NCBI RefSeq assembly: GCF_002269385.1
Contig: NZ_CP022957.1
Span: 4,393,001 to 4,457,000, forward strand
DNA from: Maribacter cobaltidurans
GTDB lineage: Bacteria; Bacteroidota; Bacteroidia; Flavobacteriales; Flavobacteriaceae
Length of the DNA: 64,000 nucleotides
Direction: 5' to 3'
Positions 26,844 to 35,941 of this stretch are shown here, in pieces. The position numbers and the translations under genes were made by a program. The notes under the pieces are model-generated. The model made no database searches. It saw nothing but the letters and a program-made list of their open reading frames with translations, and had not been told where the DNA came from. The stretch's first letter is position 1, and each line of letters begins with the position of its first letter.

Positions 26844-29375
26844 ATGCGCCGTATTGCCATTTTTTTCTTTTTGTGCATTCTATTAGGAAATCCTTTATCT
26901 GCCCAAGCCCCAAAAAATCATAGTCCGGCAGATATATACCACGAGATACAGAAACTTAATTTTCTTGGTACCGCATTGTATATTGCGGCCCACCCAGACG
27001 ATGAAAATACGCGGTTAATATCATATCTGTCCAATAATGTGCACGCCAGGACCGGATACCTCTCTATGACCAGGGGTGATGGCGGTCAAAACTTAATAGG
27101 TCCAGAATTAAGGGAATTATTGGGTGTTTTAAGAACTCAGGAATTATTGGCCGCCAGAAGAGTCGATGGAGGTGAGCAAATGTTCACAAGGGCCGTTGAT
27201 TTTGGATACTCTAAAAATCCAAAGGAGACTTTGGAAATTTGGGATAAGGATATGGTTTTGGGAGACGTAGTCACTGCTATACGAAAATTCAAACCGGATG
27301 TAATCGTGAATCGATTTGACCATAGAAGTCCGGGAACCACGCATGGACATCACACTTCTTCGGCCATGCTAAGTGTGGAAGCTTTTGATTTGGCCAACGA
27401 CCCTACCGCTTTTTCCGATCGATTGGAAAATACGGAAACATGGCAGCCTAAACGATTATTTTTTAATACCTCATGGTGGTTCTACGGAAGTCAAGAAAAG
27501 TTTGAAAAAGCGGACAAATCCAGACTTTTGAATGTGGACATAGGCACCTACTACCCCATGTTGGGCATGTCCAATAATGAAATAGCTTCCCTCGCTAGCA
27601 GTCAACACCTTTGCCAAGGTTTTGGCAGACTTAGTTCTCGAGGTTCTGAAGAAGAATATCTAGAGTTGTTAAAAGGTGATATGCCCAAAAACAAAGAGAA
27701 CCTTTTTGAAGGTATCAATACCTCTTGGACACGAGTTGAGGGGGGAGATAAAATCGGTGCAATTCTAAATAAGGTGGAAGCTGAATTTAATTTCAAAGAT
27801 CCATCAGTACATTTGGCAGATTTGGTAAAGGCATACCAACTCTTACAAGGTATTGGTGATGAACATTGGAAGGAACTAAAATCCAAAGAGCTTAAAGCTA
27901 TTATCGAGGAAGTGGCGGGACTGCATCTGGAGGCCTTTACTACACAAGGATATTCCAACCCAGGAGAATCCATAGTAATAAACCTAGAAGCTATTAATAG
28001 AAGTAACAAAAAAATCAATCTGGAATCAGTAGCAATAAATGGAGAAACGAAATTGAGTGAGCCCATTGATTTAAAGGATAACGAATTGTTCCGGAAAGAA
28101 CTAAAAATCACTATTCCAAAATCCGCTGACTATACTGGCCCATATTGGTTGATGGAAAAGGGAACATTGGGTACTTATAGCGTAACCAATATGGAATTGA
28201 TAGGCAAGCCCGAAACACCAAGGGCCTTTAAGGCCACTTTTAATTTAAAGCTTGAGGGCGTCTCCATACCAATTGACAAGACCGTGTCCTACAAATATGG
28301 CAGACCGGACAAAGGTGAAATTTATCAGCCTTTTGAGATTGTCCCTAAGGCAACCTCCCAATTGCAGGACAAAGTGATTATTTTTTCAAATAATACCTCA
28401 AAGCAAATACCTGTAACCGTAAAATCCCACAAGGATAATGTCACAGGTAGTGTATCCTTAAAAGTGGGACAAGACTGGATTTTGGATACCCCTTCCCAAA
28501 CATTTAGCATTGAAAAGAATGGTGACGAACAAACGCTGATATTTACCTTAACTCCACCATCTTCAGAAAATGAAACATCTTTAACTTCCGTGGTGCATAT
28601 AGATGGAGAGGACATTTCCAAGGAAATGGTAACCATTGCATACGATCACATTCCCACACAAACGGTTTTGATGCCATCGGAAGCCAAAGTAGTACGCTTA
28701 AATATTCATAAAGCAGGGCAAAATATTGGTTATATAATGGGCGCCGGGGATGACGTGCCCACGAGTTTAGAGCAAATTGGATATACTGTCCATACCATCG
28801 ACCCCTTGGATATCACTGAAAACTCTCTCGATAAATACGACGCCGTGGTTCTTGGAATTAGAGCTTACAATGTGGTGAACGAACTAAGTTTTAAACAAAA
28901 ATATATCCTAGATTACGCAAAACAAGGTGGTACGGTTATTGTGCAATATAATACGGCGGGAAGATGGGCTGATCAGTTCGAAAATATTGCACCTTATGAA
29001 CTTCAAATTTCCAGAGATCGTGTAACCAATGAAAATTCCGAAGTCAAAATTATAGCGCAGGACCATGATTTGGTAAATTATCCCAATAAAATTACTCCCG
29101 ATGATTTTAAGGGATGGGTACAGGAACGAGGGCTTTACTTTCCCGACAAGTGGAGCAAGGAATTCACTCCAATACTGGAAATGAAGGATGAAGGTGAAAA
29201 TGCAACAAAAGGTAGCTTACTTGTAGCACCTTACGGGGAAGGTCACTATATTTACACTGGATTGAGCTTTTTTAGGGAATTGCCGGCAGGAGTTCCCGGG
29301 GCGTATAAGTTGTTTTCCAATATGCTTTCCATAGGAAAAGATAATTTGACCAAAAAGGAGCAAGTAAAAGGATGA
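26844..29375 (+). CDS. Exported PIG-L family deacetylase with C-terminal extension
   Basis: About 843 residues from ATG 26844, chosen because it starts a clear Sec signal (MRRIAIFFFLCILL, cleavage near LSAQ). The PIG-L/LmbE zinc deacetylase domain is near the N-terminus: AAHPDDE and later HGHHTS supply metal ligands. The middle holds beta-sandwich-like segments and the C-terminal 200 residues look like a class I glutamine amidotransferase/ThuA-like fold (VVLGIRAYN, GGTVIVQYN). It probably deacetylates an amino sugar outside the cytoplasm. A membrane microprotein, a sodium symporter and galactokinase follow, suggesting sugar use. Its TGA overlaps the next ATG. Confidence 0.87.
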   Translation: MRRIAIFFFLCILLGNPLSAQAPKNHSPADIYHEIQKLNFLGTALYIAAHPDDENTRLISYLSNNVHARTGYLSMTRGDGGQNLIGPELRELLGVLRTQELLAARRVDGGEQMFTRAVDFGYSKNPKETLEIWDKDMVLGDVVTAIRKFKPDVIVNRFDHRSPGTTHGHHTSSAMLSVEAFDLANDPTAFSDRLENTETWQPKRLFFNTSWWFYGSQEKFEKADKSRLLNVDIGTYYPMLGMSNNEIASLASSQHLCQGFGRLSSRGSEEEYLELLKGDMPKNKENLFEGINTSWTRVEGGDKIGAILNKVEAEFNFKDPSVHLADLVKAYQLLQGIGDEHWKELKSKELKAIIEEVAGLHLEAFTTQGYSNPGESIVINLEAINRSNKKINLESVAINGETKLSEPIDLKDNELFRKELKITIPKSADYTGPYWLMEKGTLGTYSVTNMELIGKPETPRAFKATFNLKLEGVSIPIDKTVSYKYGRPDKGEIYQPFEIVPKATSQLQDKVIIFSNNTSKQIPVTVKSHKDNVTGSVSLKVGQDWILDTPSQTFSIEKNGDEQTLIFTLTPPSSENETSLTSVVHIDGEDISKEMVTIAYDHIPTQTVLMPSEAKVVRLNIHKAGQNIGYIMGAGDDVPTSLEQIGYTVHTIDPLDITENSLDKYDAVVLGIRAYNVVNELSFKQKYILDYAKQGGTVIVQYNTAGRWADQFENIAPYELQISRDRVTNENSEVKIIAQDHDLVNYPNKITPDDFKGWVQERGLYFPDKWSKEFTPILEMKDEGENATKGSLLVAPYGEGHYIYTGLSFFRELPAGVPGAYKLFSNMLSIGKDNLTKKEQVKG

Positions 29376-29485
29376 GTCAGAAAAAAGATGAACATAAAAG
29401 TTGGAAAAGAGAATACTCTTTGGTCCTTATACTTAATCTTATCTACATTCTTGTTTTTTATCTCATAATGATATCTTTCAACTAA
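29372..29485 (+). CDS. 37-residue single-helix membrane microprotein upstream of the sodium symporter
   Basis: Start ATG overlaps the preceding TGA (ATGA) and the TAA stop is followed, after one base, by the ATG of the symporter. The peptide begins with a charged region (MSQKKDEHKSWKREYS) and continues as one hydrophobic helix of about 19 residues (LVLILNLIYILVFYLIMIS). The tight placement at both ends argues for a real gene. It may be a small subunit or assembly partner of the symporter, by analogy with the small DUF4212-type subunits of other symporters, but it is shorter and has one helix only. Confidence 0.7.
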   Translation: MSQKKDEHKSWKREYSLVLILNLIYILVFYLIMISFN

Positions 29486-29486
29486 T

Positions 29487-31220
29487 ATGGGAGCACTAGA
29501 CTGGACAATTCTTTGTGGTACCCTATTGTTTATAGTATCCTATGGTGTTTGGAAAACCAAAGGAAGCGCCAATGTCAATGATTATGTTAAGGGAGGTAGT
29601 GAGGCACAATGGTGGACTATAGGTCTCTCGGTAATGGCCACCCAAGCAAGTGCTATTACTTTTTTATCCACACCGGGGCAAGCATTCCATGATGGAATGG
29701 GGTTTGTACAGTTCTATTTTGGACTACCCTTGGCAATGATTATTATATGTCTGGTCTTCGTACCCATGTATCATCGTATGAAGGTTTATACAGCGTATGA
29801 ATTTCTTGAAAACCGATTCGACCTTAAAACCCGTTCCTTGGCAGCCATTCTTTTTTTAATGCAAAGGGGCCTTGCTGCAGGAATTACCATATTTGCGCCA
29901 TCCATAATTTTATCGGCCGTGTTAGGTTGGGATTTGGGTACCCTGAATATTATAATAGGTACCTTAGTTATTATTTATACCGTTTCTGGAGGTACCAAAG
30001 CCGTAAGCGTAACCCAAAAGCAACAAATGTTCATTATCATGACAGGGATGTTCATAGCCTTCTTTTTTATCCTAGGCTATCTTCCGTCGGATATTACCTT
30101 TTCCAAAGCATTGAAAATTGCGGGTGCCAGTAATAAATTAAATATTTTGGATTTCAGCATGAATACCAAAAGCAGGTATACCTTTTGGAGTGGTATCACA
30201 GGCGGTTTATTTCTTGCTCTCGCCTATTTTGGTACCGATCAAAGTCAAGTGCAACGATATTTATCAGGGAAATCGATTAGGGAAAGTCAATTGGGATTGG
30301 TCTTCAACGCCATTTTTAAAATACCGATGCAGTTTTTTATCCTTTTGGTGGGTGTAATGGTATTTGTATTTTACCAATACAATCCTTCCCCATTAAACTT
30401 TAATCCCGCTGCCACATCGGCTGTTATGGATTCCGAATACGCTGAGGATTATAAAATTCTACAGGAAGGACAGGTAGCCTTGGAAGCGGAAAAACGTATT
30501 GCCCAAAACCAATTTTCCGCAGCTTTGGACATAAAGGAATATACTGCCGTACAAGTAGCCAAACAGCAAATAATTCAAATTAATCAAAAAGATAGTACCA
30601 ATAGGATTGCCGCTAAATCTCTAATTTCCCAAGCGGACGATTCCATAGAAACCAATGATAAGGATTATGTCTTTATCCATTTTATTCTCAACAATTTACC
30701 CAAAGGACTTATCGGTCTTTTACTGGCCGTTATCCTTTCTGCGGCAATGTCTTCAACGGCTTCAGAACTAAATGCATTGGGTACAATAACCGCGTTGGAC
30801 CTATATAAAAGGAACAAAAAAGGAACGTTTACCGAGAAACATTATGTCCTTGCATCCAAGGGTTTTACTCTTGCTTGGGGTATAATAGCTATTTTGATAG
30901 CCTGTATTGCAAATCTATTTGACAACCTAATACAACTTGTCAACATCATTGGAAGTATTTTCTATGGGAACGTTTTGGGAATTTTCTTGCTAGCCTTTTT
31001 CTTTAAATTCGTGAAGGGTAATGCGGTGTTCTTTGCCGCTATTCTTACGCAAATAATAATTTGCATCATATACTATAACCTTATTCATATTTACCCTGCC
31101 GGAGAAGAGAAGCTTGGTTACTTATGGTTAAATTTTTATGGAGCAGCTCTGGTCATCATTACTGCAATAATTTTTGAAGCATTTGATAGAATGTTGAACC
31201 GACCATTATCCCAAAATTAA
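29487..31220 (+). CDS. Sodium:solute symporter (SSS) family transporter, probably for a sugar
   Basis: 577 residues with about 13-14 membrane helices of the LeuT-like SSS family; the GGTKAVSVTQ and SSTASELNAL segments match family signatures. A charged helical insert of about 80 residues (310-392) sits between helices, rich in Glu, Gln and Ala, absent from short family members such as vSGLT. Substrate is likely a sugar because galactokinase follows 26 bases downstream and a sugar deacetylase precedes. Confidence 0.9.
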   Translation: MGALDWTILCGTLLFIVSYGVWKTKGSANVNDYVKGGSEAQWWTIGLSVMATQASAITFLSTPGQAFHDGMGFVQFYFGLPLAMIIICLVFVPMYHRMKVYTAYEFLENRFDLKTRSLAAILFLMQRGLAAGITIFAPSIILSAVLGWDLGTLNIIIGTLVIIYTVSGGTKAVSVTQKQQMFIIMTGMFIAFFFILGYLPSDITFSKALKIAGASNKLNILDFSMNTKSRYTFWSGITGGLFLALAYFGTDQSQVQRYLSGKSIRESQLGLVFNAIFKIPMQFFILLVGVMVFVFYQYNPSPLNFNPAATSAVMDSEYAEDYKILQEGQVALEAEKRIAQNQFSAALDIKEYTAVQVAKQQIIQINQKDSTNRIAAKSLISQADDSIETNDKDYVFIHFILNNLPKGLIGLLLAVILSAAMSSTASELNALGTITALDLYKRNKKGTFTEKHYVLASKGFTLAWGIIAILIACIANLFDNLIQLVNIIGSIFYGNVLGIFLLAFFFKFVKGNAVFFAAILTQIIICIIYYNLIHIYPAGEEKLGYLWLNFYGAALVIITAIIFEAFDRMLNRPLSQN

Positions 31221-31246
31221 TTGCGCATTGATATATTCTAGGTAGT

Positions 31247-32401
31247 ATGGTCCTCGACTCAATTAAAAATTACTTTATTACCCATTATAAGAGTTCACCT
31301 TTATTGATAAAGGCCCCGGGAAGAGTCAATTTGATAGGTGAACATACGGATTATAATATGGGTTTCGTTTTACCTGCTTCCATTGAAAAATCCATTTATT
31401 TTGCCTTTCAAAAAAACAACCATAAAACCATTAATGTAGAAACTATTTTTACCGACCCGGAGAAAATCACGTTCTATATTCAAGGAGGTTGCGAACCTTT
31501 TAAAGCTGGATGGGGGAACTATTTTAAGGCCATAATCCAAATACTACTTAAAAAAGGTTACGACCTTCATGGGTTCGATTGTGTGTTTGGAGGTGATATT
31601 CCCATAGGTGCCGGTCTTTCTTCATCAGCGGCGCTTTGTTGTGGTTTTATTCATGGAGTGTCGCAACTACTTGACCTATCTATTTCAAAAAAAGAAAATG
31701 CCCATATAGCACAGGAAGCGGAACATCTTATAGGATTAAATTGTGGGCTTATGGATCAGTACGCCGTATTGTTCGGTAAGCAGTCACATGCACTATTCTT
31801 GGATTGTCGGGATTTAACCCACAAATATGTTCCCATAAATTTGAAAGAGTATAGTTGGATATTGATAGACTCCAAAATACAACATAACCTTGCCGTAGAT
31901 TCCGAGTACAATCATAGGAGGAATTCCTGTGAAAGGGTCGTATCAATTGTTAATGATAGGATAGAACGAGTATCTTCTCTAAGAGATGTTACCACAGAAC
32001 ACCTTGAAAGGATAAAATTAGAAGTGAATCCTGAGGATTACAAACGGGCAAAATATGTTTTGGAGGAAAACGATCGCGTGCATAAAATGATGGATGCCTT
32101 AGAATTGGGAAATGCCGATTTGGTCGGACAAATCCTTTTGCAAGGTCATTGGGCGATGTCCAAGGATTATGAAATTACAACCCCAGAACTCGATTATTTA
32201 GTAAAAACAGGCGAACAACTTGAAGATGTCAAGGGATCAAGAATGATGGGTGGTGGATTTGGAGGCTGCACCATCAATTTGATAAAGACAGACAACCTAG
32301 AAAACAGCTTGGAGATAATAAGACGAAAGTATAAAGAAGAGACCTCGATTGAATGTGAAACCTACCAATTAGAAATTGGGGATGGGGTTCACATTTTGTA
32401 A
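31247..32401 (+). CDS. galK: Galactokinase
   Basis: 384 residues, GHMP kinase. Galactokinase signature GRVNLIGEHTDYN at about residues 25-37, phosphate loop GAGLSSSAAL near 123-132, and the C-terminal motif GGGFGGCTI. It phosphorylates galactose at C1 with ATP, first step of the Leloir pathway; galT and galE are not in the window. N-acetylgalactosamine kinase is a close relative, and the upstream deacetylase makes amino sugar use worth considering. A bidirectional hairpin follows the stop. Confidence 0.93.
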   Translation: MVLDSIKNYFITHYKSSPLLIKAPGRVNLIGEHTDYNMGFVLPASIEKSIYFAFQKNNHKTINVETIFTDPEKITFYIQGGCEPFKAGWGNYFKAIIQILLKKGYDLHGFDCVFGGDIPIGAGLSSSAALCCGFIHGVSQLLDLSISKKENAHIAQEAEHLIGLNCGLMDQYAVLFGKQSHALFLDCRDLTHKYVPINLKEYSWILIDSKIQHNLAVDSEYNHRRNSCERVVSIVNDRIERVSSLRDVTTEHLERIKLEVNPEDYKRAKYVLEENDRVHKMMDALELGNADLVGQILLQGHWAMSKDYEITTPELDYLVKTGEQLEDVKGSRMMGGGFGGCTINLIKTDNLENSLEIIRRKYKEETSIECETYQLEIGDGVHIL

Positions 32402-32408
32402 CAAAAAA

Positions 32409-32433
32409 GCCCGCAAATAAAAAATTTACGGGC
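32409..32433. terminator. Bidirectional terminator between galK and the DUF2911 gene
   Basis: GCCCG (32409-32413) pairs with CGGGC (32429-32433), extended by AAAT/ATTT with one mismatch, flanked by A and T runs. Suits termination of both convergent genes. Confidence 0.75.
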
Positions 32434-32459
32434 ACTTTTAATATGGATTTTTATATCCC

Positions 32460-33305
32460 TTACTTAGCCCCCCATTCTTTTAAGGAATCCTCGTTCATCT
32501 TTACATAGTCGGCATTTCCAGCTTCCTTTGCTTTGGACAATGATTTTTTGGCTATATCAATGGCTCCTTTTTTATCCCCTGATTTTGCCAATATTAAAGA
32601 TTGCTGTCTAAGCTGCCAATAAGCAGGATCTTCGGTCATGGACATTGCTATTTCCATCCATTCTTTAGCTTTCTTAATATCCTTTCCTTCACTGGAATAA
32701 TATACTGCTGCGGCATAATAGTCATTTGCGCCAGGACCTGAAAGAACCTTATCTATACTACTCATTACGGTTTTATCCGTTGGCACCTCAAAAGGAACTC
32801 CTACATAAACATTCTCCCACATAATGCCTAAATTGGCTCCTGTTGAAGTTACATCATCAATAGTGATAGTGAACGTTTCAATAGGCATTTCAATTGGATA
32901 AACCGGTACGGTTGCTGTTGCCGCTACCTTGCTTTCATCCCACTTGCTAGGTGTACCCCAACCTTCACTTTCAGTATAGAAAATCACATCCCAGTTCTTC
33001 TCGCCAGGTTTACTGAATACGGCATAACTACCTGCCTTTAATTCTTTTCCTGCAATAGTAACGTCCGTATCAAAAGTGATTTTGGTAAAGGCATTGGCTC
33101 CTGTTCTCCACAACTTTCCATAAGGAACCAAATCTCCAAAAACAGTTCTTCCTCTCATGGAAGGTCTGGAATAATCAACAACGACTTCGGTCAACCCAAC
33201 CATTTGAATCAACTTGGAAGACGGACTTGGAGCGGGCGTATTTATCTGCGCCTCAAGCGATAAAGAAGCCACAATGGCCAAAAGGAATAGTACTACTTTG
33301 TTCAT
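32460..33305 (-). CDS. DUF2911 domain protein with C-terminal helical repeats, exported
   Basis: 281 residues with a Sec signal (cleavage near SLEAQ). Residues about 30-180 match DUF2911, recognisable by DYSRPSMRGRTVFG and GKLWRTGANAFT. The C-terminal 90 residues form TPR-like helices (AKEWMEIAMSM, AIDIAKKSLSKA). The family is almost confined to Bacteroidota and has no defined function; it lies in the periplasm or at the surface. Confidence 0.92.
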   Translation of the reverse strand: MNKVVLFLLAIVASLSLEAQINTPAPSPSSKLIQMVGLTEVVVDYSRPSMRGRTVFGDLVPYGKLWRTGANAFTKITFDTDVTIAGKELKAGSYAVFSKPGEKNWDVIFYTESEGWGTPSKWDESKVAATATVPVYPIEMPIETFTITIDDVTSTGANLGIMWENVYVGVPFEVPTDKTVMSSIDKVLSGPGANDYYAAAVYYSSEGKDIKKAKEWMEIAMSMTEDPAYWQLRQQSLILAKSGDKKGAIDIAKKSLSKAKEAGNADYVKMNEDSLKEWGAK

Positions 33306-33393
33306 AGTTAATTGATTTATTTAGTTTTAACAAAACTAGCTATAAACCAAAACCACATTTGTTAAGAAAGTCCTAAATAAGTGAAATGTGTAT

Positions 33394-34563
33394 TTAATAA
33401 ACGGAGAAGGGTACAGATAGAATGCCAGTGTTTAAATAAGCTGAAAAATAAAAAATTCCGGGGCTTTTTAAACTTTCCGTGATGAATCCTGATGTGCTTG
33501 GGTTATTCCTTGAAATCCATAGTAATCTTCCGGATGCATCAAAAATGGCACTACCAAAAACGGTATTTGGTGTTCTTATATCATAAATAAATTCACACAA
33601 CCCCATATCCTTATAAATAATAATCTTTTCTTGCTCCTCGTTCTGGTCAGGTTCTTCAGGAATTTCAGGCTCTTCAGGAATTTCAGGTTCCTCAATAGGA
33701 ATTTCCGGTTTGGGAAAATTCAATTTAAATAATCTTGCCTCACTTACGATGGTTGGGGTCTGTCTTGAGAAATATTCAGAAGTAAAAAACAGTTGACTTT
33801 CCGAGACTTTGGCCAATCCCTCAGTTTGTACGAAAGATAAGCCTAAATCATATCTCACATAACCTGTATTAAGAATACCCGCAGAAGTTGAGTTTTCAAA
33901 CTTTAATAAAAAGGGAGTCAATATGGAAGAATATCCAAGTAGGTACAATTCATTGGTAACGTTGTTGTAGGTCGCATCGGTTACCAAGCCAACATCACCT
34001 ATTTCATCCATTCTTGTTGCTATGTGATTTCCCATTGTTTTAGGAATAGAATAAGCGACCGAACCTAGACTTTGCCATTGTTTTGTAAAAATGACCAACT
34101 CAGATTCCAACGCAACGAAAGCTTCGGCATCCCAATCAGAATTACCATTGTTACTAAAATCCGATTGGTCTTCGTAGTTGAACTCGATGATTTCCGCCTC
34201 AATACTATCGGCCTCCAAATACGAACTTTTATTAATCTTATATATGGCCAAATCTGTCCTAGTTCCTACATTATTCCCAAAATCCCCAATGTAGATATTT
34301 GTTTCATCCTGGGTCAAGGCTTCCCAATCCTTGTTCTCCACATTGGTAATGGTTACTTGCCTTATAATCGCCAACGAGGTAGTATCAATTTCATAAAGTA
34401 TGGCTTCATTGCCAGAATCGTTATGGGTAATTAAATGGCCGTTAAAAAAGATAAGTCCGGAGGATTCATTTATGTTCATATTCAAAGGTCCAACCTCTAC
34501 CGTTTCTTGAGCGGAAAGCATTATAGTTGTAAATAACAGAATACTTTGAAGTAACCTTTTCAT
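33394..34563 (-). CDS. Secreted beta-propeller-like protein with a type IX secretion tail
   Basis: 389 residues. Sec signal, then about 260 residues of beta-propeller-like repeats (EALTQDETNIYIGDFGNN, NELYLLGY), a Pro/Glu-rich linker made of short PEIPEEP repeats near 290-315, and a C-terminal 70-residue domain with FDASGRLLW and a final strand, resembling the type A sorting domain of the type IX secretion system. That tail would send the protein across the outer membrane. Function unknown. The intact secretion machinery is not in the window. Confidence 0.75.
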   Translation of the reverse strand: MKRLLQSILLFTTIMLSAQETVEVGPLNMNINESSGLIFFNGHLITHNDSGNEAILYEIDTTSLAIIRQVTITNVENKDWEALTQDETNIYIGDFGNNVGTRTDLAIYKINKSSYLEADSIEAEIIEFNYEDQSDFSNNGNSDWDAEAFVALESELVIFTKQWQSLGSVAYSIPKTMGNHIATRMDEIGDVGLVTDATYNNVTNELYLLGYSSILTPFLLKFENSTSAGILNTGYVRYDLGLSFVQTEGLAKVSESQLFFTSEYFSRQTPTIVSEARLFKLNFPKPEIPIEEPEIPEEPEIPEEPDQNEEQEKIIIYKDMGLCEFIYDIRTPNTVFGSAIFDASGRLLWISRNNPSTSGFITESLKSPGIFYFSAYLNTGILSVPFSVY

Positions 34564-34711
34564 GATAATTCCATACTAACTTAGGTAATTTACAAAATCC
34601 CTAGTTTCAATGGACATATCAATAATATTACCCTACAAAAGAACAAGATTAATCGATAAAACAACGTACCGGAATATAAGTCAAAGTTTATATTTTGTTT
34701 AACCATAAAAT

Positions 34712-34730
34712 ATTTTTGTTGAACAAAAAT
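34712..34730. promoter_or_regulatory. 19-bp perfect palindrome over the -33 region of the photolyase operon
   Basis: ATTTTTGTT-G-AACAAAAAT, nine-base arms around one central base. It contains the TTTG used here as -33 element. Similar TTTTGTTTAAC and ATTTGTTAAAA blocks lie at 34693-34703 and 34739-34749. The arrangement suits an operator for a dimeric repressor, perhaps a MerR/LitR light-responsive regulator, but no regulator gene is nearby. Confidence 0.6.
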
Positions 34731-34743
34731 CAATTTATATTTG
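34715..34743 (+). promoter_or_regulatory. Promoter of SRPBCC-SDR-photolyase operon (TTTG-N17-TATATTTG)
   Basis: The -7 box TATATTTG at 34736-34743 fits TAnnTTTG exactly and is 13 bases before the ATG at 34757. TTTG at 34715-34718, inside the palindrome, provides the -33 element at a 17-base spacing. The short leader leaves little room for other control. Confidence 0.65.
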
Positions 34744-34756
34744 TTAAAATTATAAC

Positions 34757-35254
34757 ATGCAACTCTATCAATTACGTTCGAAACAATACTTGCCCATTAG
34801 CACTGACAAAGCGTGGAACTTTCTTTCAGACCCTTCTAATTTAAAGGTAATTACCCCAGACCATATGGGTTTTGATATACTTTCCGGTGCCGATAGAAAG
34901 ATGTTTCCAGGTCAAATTATACAATACAAAGTCAAACCCTTTCCAGGGTATACTACTAAATGGGTGACTGAAATCACACATGTAAAAGAGGGAAGTTATT
35001 TTGTGGATGAACAACGTTTTGGGCCTTATAATTTATGGCATCATAAACATTTTATCAAAGAGGTCAAAAAAGGTGTGGAAATGGAAGACATCATAGATTA
35101 CAAGCTTCCATTCGGATTATTGGGTCAATTGGTTCATCCTTTTTTGGTGAAAAAGCAATTACAGCAAATTTTTAATTATCGAGAGCAAAAATTGAATTCG
35201 CTATTTGGTAGTATAGAGGGCATTGAAAATACTATTGAATTTAAAACTATTTAA
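34757..35254 (+). CDS. SRPBCC (START-like) family protein
   Basis: 165 residues, no signal peptide. Helix-grip ligand-binding fold: an N-terminal strand with ISTDKAWNFLSDPSN, later GPYNLWHHKHFI and a long C-terminal helix. The family binds hydrophobic ligands; members next to photolyase genes are common in Bacteroidota and are sometimes tied to pigments or stress. Stop TAA is immediately followed by the ATG of the SDR gene, so the operon is tight. Confidence 0.85.
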   Translation: MQLYQLRSKQYLPISTDKAWNFLSDPSNLKVITPDHMGFDILSGADRKMFPGQIIQYKVKPFPGYTTKWVTEITHVKEGSYFVDEQRFGPYNLWHHKHFIKEVKKGVEMEDIIDYKLPFGLLGQLVHPFLVKKQLQQIFNYREQKLNSLFGSIEGIENTIEFKTI

Positions 35255-35941
35255 ATGAAAACTATTTTACTTGTTGGAGGTACTCATGGAATTGGATCAA
35301 ATATAGTTGAACAATTAAAGGAATCACATAAATTGATTCTTGCTACCCGTTCCGAACCGTCTGAGTCACATCAAAATATTGAACATATAACGTTTGACGC
35401 CACAAAAGATTCCCTTAACGTAGATGACCTACCTGAGCTGGATGGGTTTGTATATTGTCCCGGCACCATCAACCTTAAACCCTTTAAAATGATGAGTTTG
35501 GACACTTTTGAGGAGGATATGGAAATCAATTTCTTTAGTTTAATCCGTGTGGTTAAGGACATAATGCCTAAAATGAGCGAATCCGGTAGCTTGGTATTCT
35601 TTAGCACTGTAGCCGTGAGTAACGGAATGCCGTTTCACACCAGTGTTGCAGCGGCAAAAGGAGCCATTGAAGGCTTTGCAAAATCCTTGGCTGCGGAGTA
35701 TGCTCCAAAATTGAGAGTGAACGTAATTGCACCCTCGTTAATAGATACACCTTTAGCCAGCAGGCTCTTAAACAATGACAAGAAAAGAGATTCCATGAGT
35801 GAAAGGCATCCACTGAAAAGAGTGGGTAAGCCGGAAGATATTGGAAATATAGTCTCTTTTCTATTAACTGATAAAAGTTCCTGGATGACAGGGCAAGTAA
35901 TTGGCGTAGATGGCGGAATATCAACCTTAAACCTGAATTAG
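35255..35941 (+). CDS. Short-chain dehydrogenase/reductase (SDR) family oxidoreductase
   Basis: 228 residues. Cofactor motif GGTHGIG at residues 8-14. The usual catalytic Ser and Lys appear near SAAAKGAIEGF region (AAAKGA), but the canonical YxxxK Tyr is replaced: the segment reads TSVAAAKGA, so Tyr is missing in the expected place. C-terminal GQVIGVDGG is standard. The missing Tyr suggests altered chemistry or a structural role. Middle gene of the operon with photolyase. Confidence 0.85.
   Translation: MKTILLVGGTHGIGSNIVEQLKESHKLILATRSEPSESHQNIEHITFDATKDSLNVDDLPELDGFVYCPGTINLKPFKMMSLDTFEEDMEINFFSLIRVVKDIMPKMSESGSLVFFSTVAVSNGMPFHTSVAAAKGAIEGFAKSLAAEYAPKLRVNVIAPSLIDTPLASRLLNNDKKRDSMSERHPLKRVGKPEDIGNIVSFLLTDKSSWMTGQVIGVDGGISTLNLN

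Noticed and set aside
27602..28111. 169-codon open frame opposite the PIG-L deacetylase gene
   Set aside because: Antisense to a clear coding region, low-complexity Ser-rich product, no homologue recognised.
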